This document shows, piece after piece, positions 11,446 to 22,447 of a stretch of DNA of 64,000 nt. Source of the stretch: Flaccisagitta enflata (taxonomy: Eukaryota; Chaetognatha; Sagittoidea; Aphragmophora); NCBI GenBank assembly GCA_965153355.1, contig OZ231126.1:104346001-104410000 (forward strand), read 5' to 3'. The position numbers were made by a program, and so were the translations under genes. The notes beneath the pieces are model-generated. The model saw only the letters and a list, made by a program, of their open reading frames with translations, made no database searches and was not told the DNA's origin. Within the stretch, counting starts at the first letter, position 1. Every line of letters begins with the position of its first letter.

Positions 11446-11855
11446 ATTCCCTGATGCGTCATAGCACCTCTATAAGAGGTTCTGTCCGTCTGTCCATCCG
11501 TCGGTCACGCTCGAATGAAAAATTGCCGAAAATGTTTTGAAATCATTTGAAAACTCATTTCGTTTATCATCGATGATACTCGTTATTTCATTCACAAAAA
11601 TAATCAGCTACGGTTAGGTCTGATAGAGCTGGGGATAGGTCGGATAGGTCTGGTGATAGGTCGGATAGGTGTGGGGATAGGTCTGATAGAGCTCGGGATA
11701 GGTCTGATAGAGCTTGGAATAGGTCTGATAGAGCTCGGGATAGGTTTGATAAAGCTAGGGATAGGTCTGGTGGAGCTAGGGATAGGTCTAAGATTTGATA
11801 ACGCCCGGCGCACCATCTTGGCCCGTGTATCCGGCCTTGTATTATTGCCCCTGCC
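11446..11855 (+). repeat. dispersed element copy enclosing a 21-bp minisatellite
   Basis: The head variant (GCGTCATAGCACCTCTATAA, GTCCGTCTGTCC, TCGGTCACGCTCGA) is followed by single-copy sequence, then about nine 21-bp units (GATAGGTCTGATAGAGCTCGG) from about 11,615 to 11,795, then the tail GTGTATCCGGCCTTG. The IGLIELG-repeat reading frame is the array read in a 21-bp phase. Confidence 0.7.
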
Positions 11856-11924
11856 AAACCATCGGCAAGTAGCGTGCCGTTTGTCAAGCCTTGTTTCACA
11901 AGCAAGGGAACAAAATGAAATTGA

Positions 11925-12062
11925 GAAACAACAATAACAACAAAAACAACCAAAACTACAAAAACAACCAAGAACAGAAAGTACCATAAAAAAGAAAAGG
12001 ACTACAAAAACAACAACAAAAAAAAAAAAAAAAAAAAAAAACAACAACAACAACAACACAAT
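11925..12062. repeat. degenerate (AAC)n / A-rich tract
   Basis: AAC and AAAAC units with a pure A run at 12,018-12,040. Confidence 0.9.
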
Positions 12063-12075
12063 ACTTATGTTTCTA

Positions 12076-12300
12076 GTTGCGCATACGAAACTCTGTAAGA
12101 GGCTTTGTCTGTCCATCGGTCCATTTGGCCGTCCGTTGGTCGGTTTGTGGTGATGAGTTGAAAAGTGTGAAAACGCGTTTTTTTTTTATGCTGCCATTGT
12201 TCATGTCTGTGTGTTTGAGTGTGTTTGGGGTGGGTGAGGATGGGGATAGGGGTTGTGTGCCCCTGCCCACCTGTCCGCAATGATATTGTGACCCTGCATC
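12076..12300 (+). repeat. dispersed element copy, long-tail subfamily
   Basis: Head AGTTGCGCATACGAAACT (one mismatch in the stem), then GTCTGTCCATCGGTCC, the subfamily middle GAGTGTGTTTGGGGTGGG, then CCCCTGCCCACCTGTCCGC and TGACCCTGCATCA. The same middle is seen at 16.1, 30.5 and 32.7 kb. Confidence 0.7.
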
Positions 12301-12439
12301 ATTTGTTCACCAGCAAACAAATAAAAGAAAATAAGATTCAGGTTTATCATTAGTTGCGGACACATGACTCTACACCTTCCAGGAGAATCTTTAAACTTTC
12401 TTTTAAAATATGGCCGACACAAAGATTTTCTAAGTTTTT

Positions 12440-12765
12440 TTACAAAAAGTGAAATTACAATAATTTGGATCCAGGCGAATCAAGCAATTTCCTATCGATT
12501 GCACTCCACTTTTTTTTTCAAAGAAAAAATCCATATTAGGGGTTTTTTGGGGGCCCCTAGGGGCCCCTAAGAAATTCAAAATTTTGGTCAATGAGATGAA
12601 CAGAGTTATGTGCATTTGCCAAGGTATCTTTCCGGACCAAATTCAAGCAGATTAGTTCAAGCTAGAGCTCATGTCGTTACTACCTTCGGACCGGCCGCAT
12701 ATAAAAGAGAAATAGGAAAATTCACCAGGACTCAGATTTAGGATCTGAGGTAAATCTCTAAATAA
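12440..12765 (+). repeat. dispersed repeat B, copy 1
   Basis: It contains CAAGCAATTTCCTATCGATTGCACTCCACTTTTTTTT, the GGGGCCCCTAGGGGCCCCT block (12,551-12,569) and AGCAGATTAGTTCAAGCTAG. The same order recurs in reverse at 20,265-20,525 and in part at 18,520-18,850. Confidence 0.7.
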
Positions 12766-12890
12766 GTATAGTAGCACAAAACCATTGTGATGGTTGTTTA
12801 TTAACATCAGAATGGTTTTACTGTTTTGTTGATTTAGAAAGACAACATAAAAGTAACGCGGTACAAAATAGCATATCATCACACAGTGTG
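12766..12890. other. no gene seen
   Basis: Short unassigned spacer before the CA array. Confidence 0.3.
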
Positions 12891-12893
12891 TGT

Positions 12894-12928
<35 letters not shown>

Positions 12929-12992
12929 ATACACACTTCTTCCCTCTCTCTTCTTTTTTTCTTTGTTTCTTCCTTTCTTTCTCTGTTTCTTC

Positions 12993-13031
<39 letters not shown>

Positions 13032-13072
13032 TTTCTTTCTTTTTCTTTCTTTTTTCTTTCTTTCTTCTTTCT

Positions 13073-13103
<31 letters not shown>

Positions 13104-13125
13104 TTTCTTTCTTCTTTCTTCCATG
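12891..13125. repeat. (CA)n followed by (CTTT)n microsatellites
   Basis: CA repeats 12,895-12,925, then irregular CTTT tetranucleotides to 13,125. Confidence 0.95.
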
Positions 13126-13133
13126 AAAAAATT

Positions 13134-13433
13134 CAGGCCTGTATATTATTGAGGGAAAAATCAAAGGGTCTGGAGATGGGGAAGGAAATCAAAGGAAGAA
13201 AAATGAGAAAAAAAGGAAATTTGGGGAAAATATAACTTTTGACAGTACCAAATTATAAAACATGATCAGTATAACATAATTTAACACTATTTAAACCTTA
13301 ACTACATTTTTTTATTGCTATATGGGGAAGAAAACCATAGTTACAAAAATGCGATGCGATGCGTTGCGGGGAAGAAAATCAAAGGCAGGGGGAGGAAAAA
13401 AAATCAAAAGCGACTCAATATTACACACCCCTG
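13134..13433 (+). mobile_element. hAT-like MITE, copy 2 with perfect target duplication
   Basis: Ends CAGGCCTGTATATTATTGAG and (reverse complement of the right end) CAGGGGTGTGTAATATTGAG. It is flanked by identical AAAAAATT at 13,126-13,133 and 13,434-13,441. The insertion lies inside a CTTT-rich region. Confidence 0.92.
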
Positions 13434-13441
13434 AAAAAATT

Positions 13442-13548
13442 CTCTCTCTTCTTCCTTTCTTTCTCTGTTTCTTTCTTCCCTCCTTCCTTCCTTACTTCCT
13501 CCTTTCTTTCCTTCCTTCCTTCCTTCCTTCCTTTCTTTCTCTCTCTCA
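13442..13548. repeat. (CTTT)n / (CTTC)n microsatellite
   Basis: Tetranucleotide pyrimidine repeat, probably once continuous with 12,945-13,125 before the MITE inserted. Confidence 0.9.
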
Positions 13549-14335
13549 AAATTTGTTACAAGTCACTCATAAACATCATATTCACTGGAAAATACTTTGA
13601 TACAGGTGATTTTTTGTTCGCCCCAGTTTGTTATAGGCGATTTTTTTAAAACAAAAAATATAAAGAAAGAATGATGGGACTTACAACAATATTTGTTAGA
13701 GGCGGAATTTCGTAAGAAGCGTGTTCGTTTGAATGATTTTCTACGGTATATGTATGTATAGCTAGACAGGTACAGTGACAGAGACAGATAGAAACAGAGA
13801 TGGAGATAGACAGAGAGATTGAGATAGAAACAGGGAAATTGACAGAGACAGACAGACACTGAGTTACAGATAGTCACGGGCAGATTTGCACAGATTAAAT
13901 GGCCAAGACAAAACAAGACGGACAGACAGACAGACAGACAAATAGACAGACGGTAAGAGAGAGTCAAACAGAAGGATAATAACAAAAGTAGACTCAGTGG
14001 AACCCCGCAATAACGGATGTCAAGGGAGAAACAAATTTAATCGTTGTTGAGAAAATAAAGAAATGACAAGAATAGACTAAGGTTTCATATACATGTAAGG
14101 TGAATTTCCATAACTCTTGGCGCAGACGTCGTGGTCGCGGTAGATTTCTTACCGCGACCACTCCTTATCCACCAATTACGGTCCCTGCTCCATTCCATTG
14201 CGCATCTCACTATTCTGACTGTCCCCAAGTTCCGGCTCCGCGTCCCACCTAATACTAGATTACGGCTCCCCCTCCCAATCGAGTCCACATTTTTTTCCGC
14301 CTCCACATCCTATATTTATTCTATTTTCCGACTAT
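13549..14335. other. no gene; GACAGA-rich degenerate repeat and inverted CGCGACCAC
   Basis: 13,755-13,965 is a degenerate GACAGA/GATAGA simple repeat. At 14,128-14,162 GTGGTCGCGGTAG and CTTACCGCGACCAC form a 13-bp inverted repeat around a short loop. GGCTCCGCGTCC-like words recur at 14,235, 14,858 and 14,920. Confidence 0.5.
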
Positions 14336-14338
14336 TTT

Positions 14339-14440
14339 TAAGGCCTGAGAGGCCAGATTTGAGGCTTGAGAGGCTGGATTTGAGGCTCGAAAGGCCAGAT
14401 TTGAGGCCTGAGAGGCCAGATTTGAGGCCTGAGGGACCTG
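14339..14440. repeat. 21-bp minisatellite, about 5 copies
   Basis: Unit GAGGCCTGAGAGGCCAGATTT, in a 3-fold phase and therefore open in several frames. Confidence 0.88.
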
Positions 14441-14523
14441 ATGAGAGGGGGGGGGCGAACAAACGAACAAAAGTCCCTCTGTGTTCTACAGGACTTTGTC
14501 CTCTTCGGGGCCGTTGCCAAAAA

Positions 14524-14542
14524 ATGAAAGAAAGAAAGAAAA

Positions 14543-14622
<80 letters not shown>

Positions 14623-14657
14623 AAAAAAACAAAGAAAGAGAGAAAGAAAAAAAGACA

Positions 14658-14697
<40 letters not shown>

Positions 14698-14726
14698 GAG
14701 AAAGAAAGAAAGAAAGAAAGAAAGAG

Positions 14727-14757
<31 letters not shown>

Positions 14758-14815
14758 AGGAAAGAAAGAAGAAAAGAAAGAGGAAGAAAAATAGAAAGAA
14801 AAGAGAGATCAGAAA
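14524..14815. repeat. (GAAA)n microsatellite
   Basis: About 290 bp of GAAA with sporadic GAGA interruptions. Confidence 0.97.
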
Positions 14816-14999
14816 GCAAAGAAGTATGGACACGAGGATGCGGTTGACAAATGCCGCATCCGCGTCCGCGTCTTGGTCAGCATTGTTAAAAAATGCATGT
14901 ATACCAAAATTTTCAGCCCGCCTCCGCGTCCCCTAAAAAACGCCGCATCCACCTCATCCGGCTCCATTCCGGCTCCGGGCCCGCTTTCTCTGCAGTGTT

Positions 15000-15332
<333 letters not shown>

Positions 15333-16039
15333 AGAAAAACGTGTACTAATCGAATGGGGACTGAGAAGGAGCTGCAACCTTCGCAAGCACAGTTAGACTT
15401 GATCTTCAATGAGATTGATCTACCATTTTGTAATCCGGGATATCGTTGCTTTTTTTTTTAGATGTGTCCTCACTTCTTCCTTTCGTCCGTTCATTTGTTT
15501 GTCCATCCGTCTGTCCGTTCATTTTGCCACTTGAAAAATCGCATTGCTAAGCTATTTTGGCCATAGCGTGATCATATGCTGAGGGCGAGTCACCAGTGAC
15601 GACATGTCGACAACTCATGCGATCATTGTCGCCAAACGCCATTACAGTGTAAACACATATTCACGAATTTCAGCAGTCCCACGAGGGAGTGAGCAAAGTG
15701 AGTTGGCGAGCCTGTGAACGGACTGAGCAAAGCATGGCAGAGCACTGCGAAGCGAGTGAGCAGAGTGAGCGAAGTAATGTAGCAAGCGTCCGAGAGGCCC
15801 TTGCAAAACGCGATTGTCTCAAAAAGAAACAGGCCTTAATTCAAACGGTTGTTACACCTGAGATGCTGCTTTTACTGCTATGTCATATTTTCAAGCAGTT
15901 AGTAAATTAGGCAGTTTATAAATTAGTAATTATGTAAATTAGGCTTTTACCCCTCTGCTGTCTTATCATTCATGTCTCCCCGTGTGTCACGCAAAAATCG
16001 GCGCAAATTTGACTCTTTGCAGTGACCCAGTCAGGCTTG
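15333..16039. other. no gene seen
   Basis: Contains a GTCCATCCGTCTGTCCGTTC run near 15,500 (possible element head fragment) and a GAGTGAGCRAAG-type degenerate repeat at 15,690-15,775. Confidence 0.4.
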
Positions 16040-17080
16040 TTTTTTAGTGGAGGACATCGAGTTGAAAAGTGGAAAAAACAAGCGTTTTAGATATATTTTG
16101 AGTATGTTTGTGTGTGTGGGGTGGGATTGGGGTGTGGATGGGGTATGGATACCCCTGCCCACCCATTCGCAACGATGTTGTGACCCCGCGTCACCTGTTT
16201 GTAGATTTTTTCCTCCTTTGCTTGATCATTTTTTTACGATGGACTTTTGAAAATCAAGGATGGATACACGGCTACCCCAGTCGCGTGCGGGTGGGCAGGG
16301 GCTGTATTTGGGGTCACTTGGAGATTAAAGACCGCAAAAACAAAAAAAAGTGCGCGAGACCAACGGACCGACTAAGCGGGATGTAGAGTACGCTTAGCAG
16401 GAATTGACCAAAGTTGTCAGACCCCCAATCGCAGTATGAGCGCATGTTGATTTGTGTGAATTAAAACAAAATGCGAAGTTTCATGACCCTCAGTGACCAA
16501 AAACCATTGGCAGCGGGCTTATTTAGGTCAAAAACGTGCAGAACATCTTTTTCCCTTGTCATTTCTGTCTAATTACAATCATGAAAACAAGTGACGTGGG
16601 ATCACATTCTCGTTACGGATGGGTGGGCAGGGGGACCCAACCCCCATCAACACCCCGCGCCTACTCCCTTTAACTAATACACACACCTAAAGAGCCTATG
16701 AAACATTCATTTTCCGACTTTTTGACTTGTGCGTTACGGACTGACAGACCATTGGACGGACAAAGTCTGTTATATAATTGCATGTCCGCAACTAACAAGG
16801 CCGTGTACACGGCTATCGAAGTCGCGTGTGGGTGGGGCAGGGATGGAAAGGCTAACCCAAGCTATTGGGCAGGAGTAGTAATGCAAAAACCGTTCCTAAA
16901 CGCCGAAAAGGCTGATGGTGATGGACGGAAGGAAGGACAGACGGACGGACAGATGGACGGATGGCCGACCGGCCGGCAGTTTAGATGGACGGACGGATGG
17001 ACAGAACGGGCAGATGGAGAAACTGAGAAACGGAACAACCGACATAGCGGGTTATAAAGTCGCATGCACGCGACTAAAAA
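16040..17080. repeat. cluster of four dispersed-element copies
   Basis: (1) 16,040-16,205 plus strand, long-tail subfamily (GTGTGTGTGGGGTGGG to TGACCCCGCGTCACC). (2) 16,235-16,385 minus strand (tail ATACACGGCTACCCCAGTCGCG, head side GACCAACGGACCGAC). (3) 16,612-16,795 minus strand, head arm pair GTTGC/GCAAT. (4) 16,795-17,080 minus strand and nearly full length. Its head hairpin read on the minus strand is AGTCGCGTGCATGCGACT (17,075-17,058), its body is rich in GGTCGGCC/CCGTCC, and its tail is GCGACTTCGATAGCCGTG. Confidence 0.75.
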
Positions 17081-17134
17081 TGAGGTTTAATCCTGAAACA
17101 AGGTCAACAAACCTTAGTCGCGTGGTAAAGGTCA

Positions 17135-17295
17135 AAAAGGTAATAAAGGTAATAAAGTTATTTATAAGTACCAATATCTTCCTTTAATTACCTATAGTTA
17201 CCTGTAACTACCTGTAAGTACTTAAAATTACCCATAAATACTTCGAATTACCTGTAAGTACCTACAATTACCTATTTTACCCATAATTATCTATG
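17135..17295. repeat. 10-bp degenerate minisatellite
   Basis: Units close to TACCTGTAAG and TACCTATAAT. It lies directly beside the head of a minus-strand dispersed element. Confidence 0.75.
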
Positions 17296-17336
17296 AATAG
17301 TAAACAGCTCTCAGAAATATATAAAATTTTCATTTC

Positions 17337-17895
17337 CACTTGTCCATTTTAAATTAGACCAATATTGACCTGAGGAATCAACTCAGACCGTCAAAAATGC
17401 TCTCAGGTCAATTTTCCGATCCCCATGGCCTAAGGTTCTTAGGTCAAAAACCATATAAGTTCAAATTTTCAAAATTTGAAATGTGCATATCTGATTGCAG
17501 ATTCAGAATCTTTGTAAAAAACTGTATGTTGAAAGTGCCTTCCTTTTTTTAAAGTTCTGACCAGAACACTGTCAAAATTGACGTTTCAGGTCAAAATTAG
17601 CGAAATTTTATACAAAAGCGCAATTCTTACTCTATTTATACCTTTAAAGTCAAATTTGACAATGTTCTAGTTAGAATTTAGAAAAAAGGAAGACACTTTT
17701 AACAGGTCGTTTTTTACAAGGATTCTGAATCTGCAATCAAATCTGTATATTTCTCATTTTGAAAATTTGACCTTATATGATTTTTGACCTTAGAACCTTA
17801 AGCCATGGGGATCAAAAAATTGACCTGAGAACATTTCTGATAGTCTAGGTGGATTCCCCACCTGAATATTGGTCTAGTCTCAAATGGACGATAGC
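17337..17895. mobile_element. fold-back element, family F, about 560 bp
   Basis: The outer arms match as reverse complements: GTCCATTTTAAATTAGACC (left) and GGTCTAGTCTCAAATGGAC (right). The match continues inward through ATCCCCATGG, AGGTCAAAAACCATATAAG and GATTGCAGATTCAGAATC and their complements. Arms are roughly 230-250 bp around a short centre. No ORF. Confidence 0.8.
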
Positions 17896-17984
17896 AAGTC
17901 ATAATTTTTGATAATTTCTGAGTATAAATACCTATAATAACTTTAAATTATAGTTCCAGACAACTTTTCTGACTTACACGATGC

Positions 17985-18167
17985 AAATCACTAAAATAAC
18001 TTTAGGGTGACTTAAGTCACTTAAAATGACTCAAGTTATTTCTAAATGATTTATTTTACATTTAGAATGACTTAAATGACCCTAAAGATGAATAATAAGG
18101 ATTAATTTTTGTTTTGGTCACCGACGTACTGACGGCCGACCGACCGACCGCTTCTAGAGTCGCGACT
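17985..18167 (-). repeat. AATGACTTA array plus dispersed-element head
   Basis: A degenerate 10-bp array (GACTTAAATG, AATGACTTAA) at 17,990-18,095 is followed by a minus-strand head whose palindrome is AGTCGCGACT (18,158-18,167), with a GGTCGGTCGGTCGG run. The array is therefore inside or next to the element. Confidence 0.65.
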
Positions 18168-18257
18168 AAAAATCTCAAAGGTGTATAGATTAACATGTAT
18201 CTGGGTCAAGCAAAGAAAAAATGATCTGTGAACTGCCAAATGTAGTTGTTACTTTTC

Positions 18258-18335
18258 AGTCGTATGCACGCAACTCTACAACCCGCTATGTCTGTCGGTC
18301 GGTCCGCACTATGGGTAATTTTGGCATACTGGAGA
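18258..18335 (+). repeat. dispersed element, head fragment
   Basis: AGTCGTATGCACGCAACT, then CTACAACCCGCTATGTCTG and TCGGTCGGTCC. Confidence 0.7.
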
Positions 18336-18519
18336 TAAGGGACGAGCTACAACTCAAAATTTCTAAGGCTGGGAGCGGATCTCGTTTTGAAAAAAAAACT
18401 CGCCCCTGAAGTGTTAAGAGTCATTGAAGGCGCAAATCACCACTGATCTAGGCGTTCTTGGTTTTGTTCGACGGAGATTTGATTTCTCTCGCCGTCAGCG
18501 TTAACCAAACATCATTATT

Positions 18520-18850
18520 TTCTTCCTAGGGGCCCCTAAGGGCCCTCAAAAAAACCCTTAATGCGTTTTTTTTTTGGAAAAAAAGTGGGGTGCAATCGAT
18601 TGGAAATTGTTTGATTTGCCTAGATCCAAAATCTTGTATTTTCACTTTTTTTTTTTTGATAAGTTTGAAAAATTTTTATGTCGCGCGTTGGGGACAAATT
18701 ATTATTATTTTTCTAAAGTTTTCAAAAGTCGGGTGCAATCGATAGGAAATTGTTTAATTTGCCTAGATCCAAAATACTGTAACCTAACTTTTTTCAAAAA
18801 TCTTAAAAATTTGATCGGGGGCAAGTTCAAAAAGAGAATGGAAAAAAAGA
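18520..18850 (+). repeat. dispersed repeat B, copy 2 (duplicated internally)
   Basis: It has GGGGCCCCTAAGGGCCCTC at about 18,529 and two copies of TGCAATCGATTGGAAATTG-like sequence (18,590 and 18,735), each followed by GATTTGCCTAGATCCAAAAT. Confidence 0.65.
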
Positions 18851-19105
18851 ATGTCGGTTTTCTCTTTTACTTTTTAAGTATGAAAAAGGCCCTAACTTCT
18901 GAACTATTGATGTGATTGTCCTGAAATTTAAATTACTAGCTTCTCGACCTACAAGCCAAGAATCTCGATGGTGAACCATCGTTAAGTTGAACACACCTGT
19001 TTGCCTACTAGAGACATTACATACCCAACCATCACCCAAAACCCCCAAATCACCATCTGGTGACCATCACCAACACACGGCGCAATCTGTAGTGATATTA
19101 ATCCC
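18851..19105. other. no gene seen
   Basis: Spacer with CACCATC-type short repeats. Confidence 0.3.
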
Positions 19106-19400
19106 CTGGGGAACTCCCCGGGGAACCCTCATTGCAATTACTTTTTAAAGTAAACCAAGTTTTTTTGAGAAATATCGAAGTTTTATCCCGGGGAAATCCC
19201 TGGAGAAATCCACTGTTACAATTATTTTTTAAAATGAACCGGGCTTTACTGAAGAATATGAAAGTTTAATTCTGAGGAATCCCCCGAAGAATCCCCTATT
19301 ACAATCAATCTTTTAAGTAAACCAGGTTTTATTGAGAAATATCAAAGATTTATCCCGGGGAATTCCCGGGGAATTCCCCGGGGAAATCTTTCATTAAAAC
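19106..19400. repeat. about 88-bp tandem repeat with CCCGGGG blocks, three copies
   Basis: TTGAGAAATATCGAAG-like segments recur at about 19,165, 19,252 and 19,340, each followed by TTTATCCCGGGGAA. The last copy ends in CCCGGGGAATTCCCGGGG-type palindromes. Confidence 0.8.
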
Positions 19401-19646
19401 TAACTTAGCCAATGAATTGGGGCTTTTGCCCGGGGGACTAATGTCCAGTTTTTCTAGTATAGATTGCGCTGTGCGACACCCCTAAACCCACCCAAACACC
19501 TAAATCACCAACACCCAAATCATCAACTTTATGGGTGGTTTTGGCATACTTGTGGCGTTATATACCCAACCACCATCCGAAACCAGGAATAAAATGATTG
19601 AAGGAGGATCGGGAAAGAAAGTTAAGTCTCTCGATGAAACAGTGTA
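19401..19646. other. no gene seen
   Basis: ACACCCAAATCA-type words; otherwise unassigned. Confidence 0.3.
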
Positions 19647-20230
19647 ACATCTGTACACTTATTATTGTCAAAAGATCAAACAGCTGTCAAATCTAAGCAG
19701 TCATATTTAGCCATATGCCAAGTTTTCCATCAGTTAGAGCTTGAAAAAATCTTCATTTTGCTCATGAATTTCACCTCAATTGCATTGTACAAAATCAAAT
19801 AAGATCAAAAACAGTAAAAACATTCCCAATGCAAATCATGGCAAAATTACCAGAAAAACCTCATCAACTTCAGTTGTTCACTAAATCTACATAAAGATAG
19901 ATTATCAGATGCGAATTTTACGCCTAAACAGCTTTTGAAAAGTTCTTTAATTTGCCCATGGATTTCAATTGATTTTGTGAAAGCGAATGCTTCCAAAATT
20001 CAAACCAAGTTATGGAAAAATTTGTACCTTGGTGTTGTTTGTTAGTTGTCAAGAGGTGATAAAGTTTAAAACAAGCATCCCAATTGGAACAAAATACAAG
20101 AAATAATATGCAATATATTGGGAAATACTCATCAAATATATAACATCAGGGAATTGCATCGTTCCTCATCAGTAGTAGCAAGGTATGTATAGTTGAAGCA
20201 CTACCTTGACAATAATTAGTGTACAGGTGT
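19647..20230 (+). mobile_element. mariner-like MITE, copy 1 (584 bp, TA-flanked)
   Basis: It starts ACATCTGTACACTTATTATT after TA (19,645-19,646) and ends AATAATTAGTGTACAGGTGT before TA (20,231-20,232). The ends are inverted repeats of each other. The interior GAAAAAATCTTCATTTTGCTCATGA and GTAAAAACATTCCCAATGC segments recur in reverse in the copy at 35.1-35.5 kb. TA duplication is the rule for Tc1/mariner elements. Confidence 0.82.
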
Positions 20231-20264
20231 TATCACAGGTCAGTGGACAACTGCATTGATAGAG

Positions 20265-20525
20265 ATTGACCTTAGATCCGGAATCTGAGTCCCTGTGAAT
20301 TTTCCAATTTCTCTTTTAAATGCGGCCAGTCAGAAGGTAGTAATGGCATGAGATCTAGCTTGAACTAATCTGCTTGAATTTGGTCCCAAAAGATACTTTG
20401 GCGTATGCCCATAACTCTGTTCATCTCATTTACCGAAATTTTGAACTTCTTAGGAGCCCCTAAGGGCCCCCAAAAAAGCCCCTAATGAAAATTTTTTGAA
20501 AAAAAAAGTGGGGTGCATTGTCAAA
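20265..20525 (-). repeat. dispersed repeat B, copy 3
   Basis: Reverse-oriented counterpart of 12,440-12,765: CTTAGATCCGGAATCTGAG, TGCGGCC, AGATCTAGCTTGAACTAATC, then AGGAGCCCCTAAGGGCCCCC and AAAAAGTGGGGTGCA. Confidence 0.75.
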
Positions 20526-20589
20526 CGGCATTATCAACAGCATTGTCAAACCGCATTGTCAAATGGCATTGTCAGACAACATATGTTAA

Positions 20590-21628
20590 GCTGTATCACT
20601 CTGAGTCTCTGTAGCAAGTTTTAATCAAATTGGTGGAAGATGGCCAAAATTTTGCAAGTTTTTTTTTTCATTTTTAAGAAGGTAGGGTGGTTGAGTAATA
20701 AACTGGTTTTGCCAGTTAGCATGCTAAAATCATGTTAAATCACTTACAAACATCAAGTCTTTTTATTTTGAGTCTACATACTAAGTTTTAACCAAATTGG
20801 TTGAAAATGAATTAAGTTTTGCACATTTATCACTTTTACGGTGGTGGGCTGGCTGGCTGGTAGGCCAGTTAGCATGCTAAAATCTTTATAAATCAAATTC
20901 ATATGATGAGTCCTTCCATTTAGGGACTACATACCAAGTTTCAACCAAATCAGTTGAAAAATGCTGAAGTTATGCACATTTTTCACAATTAGACTGGTAG
21001 ACCAGTTGGATGGTAGGCTGGTTTGGCTGGTTAGCGTGCTAAAATCTTTACAATTCAAATACATATGTTGAGTTCTCCCATTTAGAGACTACATACCAAG
21101 TTTCAACCAAATTGGTTGAAAAATGCCAAAGTTATGCACATTTTTCATTTTTAGGCTGGTAGGCTAGTTGGGTGGTAGGCTGGTTTGGCTGGTTAGCATG
21201 TTAAAATCTTTACAATTCAAATACATTTGTTGAGTCCTTCCATTTAGAGACTACATACCAAGTTTCAACCAAATCGGTTGAAAAATGCCAAAGTTAACCA
21301 CATTTTTCACTTTTAGGCTGGTAGGCTATTTGGGTGGTAGGCTGGTTTGGCCGGTTAGAATGCTAAAATCTTTACAATTCAAATACATATGTTTAGTTCT
21401 TTCATTTAGAGACTACATACCGAGTTTCAACCAAATCGGTTGAAAAATGCCAAAGTTATGCACATTTTTCACTTTTTGGCTGGTAGGCTGGTTGGGTGGT
21501 AGGCCGGTTTGGCCGGTTAACATGCTAAAATCTGTACAAATCAAATACATATATTGAGTCCTTCCATTTAGAGACTACATACCAAGTTTCAACCAAATCG
21601 GTTGAAAATTGCCGAAGTTATGCACGTT
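20590..21628. repeat. 162-bp tandem satellite, about six and a half copies
   Basis: The word GAGACTACATACC falls at 21,085, 21,247, 21,409 and 21,571, exactly 162 bp apart, with a related GGGACTACATACC at 20,923. More diverged copies start near 20,603 and 20,770. Each unit has the hairpin TTTCAACC-AAATC-GGTTGAAA and a GGCTGGTAGGCTGGTT block. Confidence 0.93.
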
Positions 21629-21765
21629 TTTAGGTGCGACAAAGCACCTCTATAACTGGCTGTGTCCGTTGGTCTGTCGGTCTGTCGGTCTGTCGGTCTG
21701 TTGGTCTGTAACGCATTCGTTCGACGATCCACACGTCGCACCTTATTGGCCTACTTGGCCTTGTT
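21629..21765 (+). repeat. dispersed element, AGGTGC-hairpin subfamily
   Basis: Head AGGTGC (21,632-21,637), loop GACAAA, arm GCACCT (21,644-21,649), then CTATAACTGGCTGTGTCC and a TCGGTCTGTCGG run. It interrupts the last satellite unit: GGCTGGTAGGCTGG resumes at 21,773. Confidence 0.8.
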
Positions 21766-21914
21766 CACTTTTAGGCTGGTAGGCTGGTTGGGCCGGTTGG
21801 GTGGGTCGGATCGTAACATACGCATGAGATGTAAAGCGCCTTACCCTAGTATAACTTCCCTCCAAATATGAAGCAAATCGATCAACGCGTTCAAAAGTTA
21901 GCCCATTTTTAAAA

Positions 21915-22447
21915 GTGTGGACAACAACGACGACAACGATGACAACGACGACACCCACCCACCTCGAATTATAGTCCGCGTCAGAATGGTATTCCGTCGC
22001 GGACAATAAAAAGATGCTTTATTGCCCATGGGTGATGGTTGCCATGGAAACACATTTCCATGTATTTACACTAAAGTATGAATATTTTGAGAAATTTTTT
22101 GAGGGAACATTGTTTAGAATCAAATTTGCGACAACTTTCCCACAATATGTTCTGTAAGAATATTGCTCCTTTAGCCATAGCTAAGGAGCATAACTATGTG
22201 TGACAGCACTGTGATGCTCCTTAGCAACCGCCAAACTAGTGATATTTTTACAGAACATATTGTGGAAAAGTAGTAGCAAATTTCTTTTTAAACAATGTTC
22301 CTTCAAAAAATTTCTCAAAATATTGATACTTTAGGGTAAATACATAAAAAAAAAGTGTGGACGACAACAACGACGACAATGACGACACCCACCCGCCTCG
22401 AATTATAGTCCGCGTCGGAATGGTATTCCGTCGCGGACAAAAAACAA
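21915..22447. repeat. 95-bp direct repeat flanking a fold-back
   Basis: 21,916-22,010 and 22,353-22,443 share GTGTGGACRACAACRACGAC, CACCCACC, CTCGAATTATAGTCCGCGTC and TGGTATTCCGTCGCGGAC. Between them 22,060-22,345 folds back: GAGAAATTTTTTGAGGGAAC and ACAATATGTTCTGTA pair with GTTCCTTCAAAAAATTTCTC and TACAGAACATATTGT. Confidence 0.85.
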
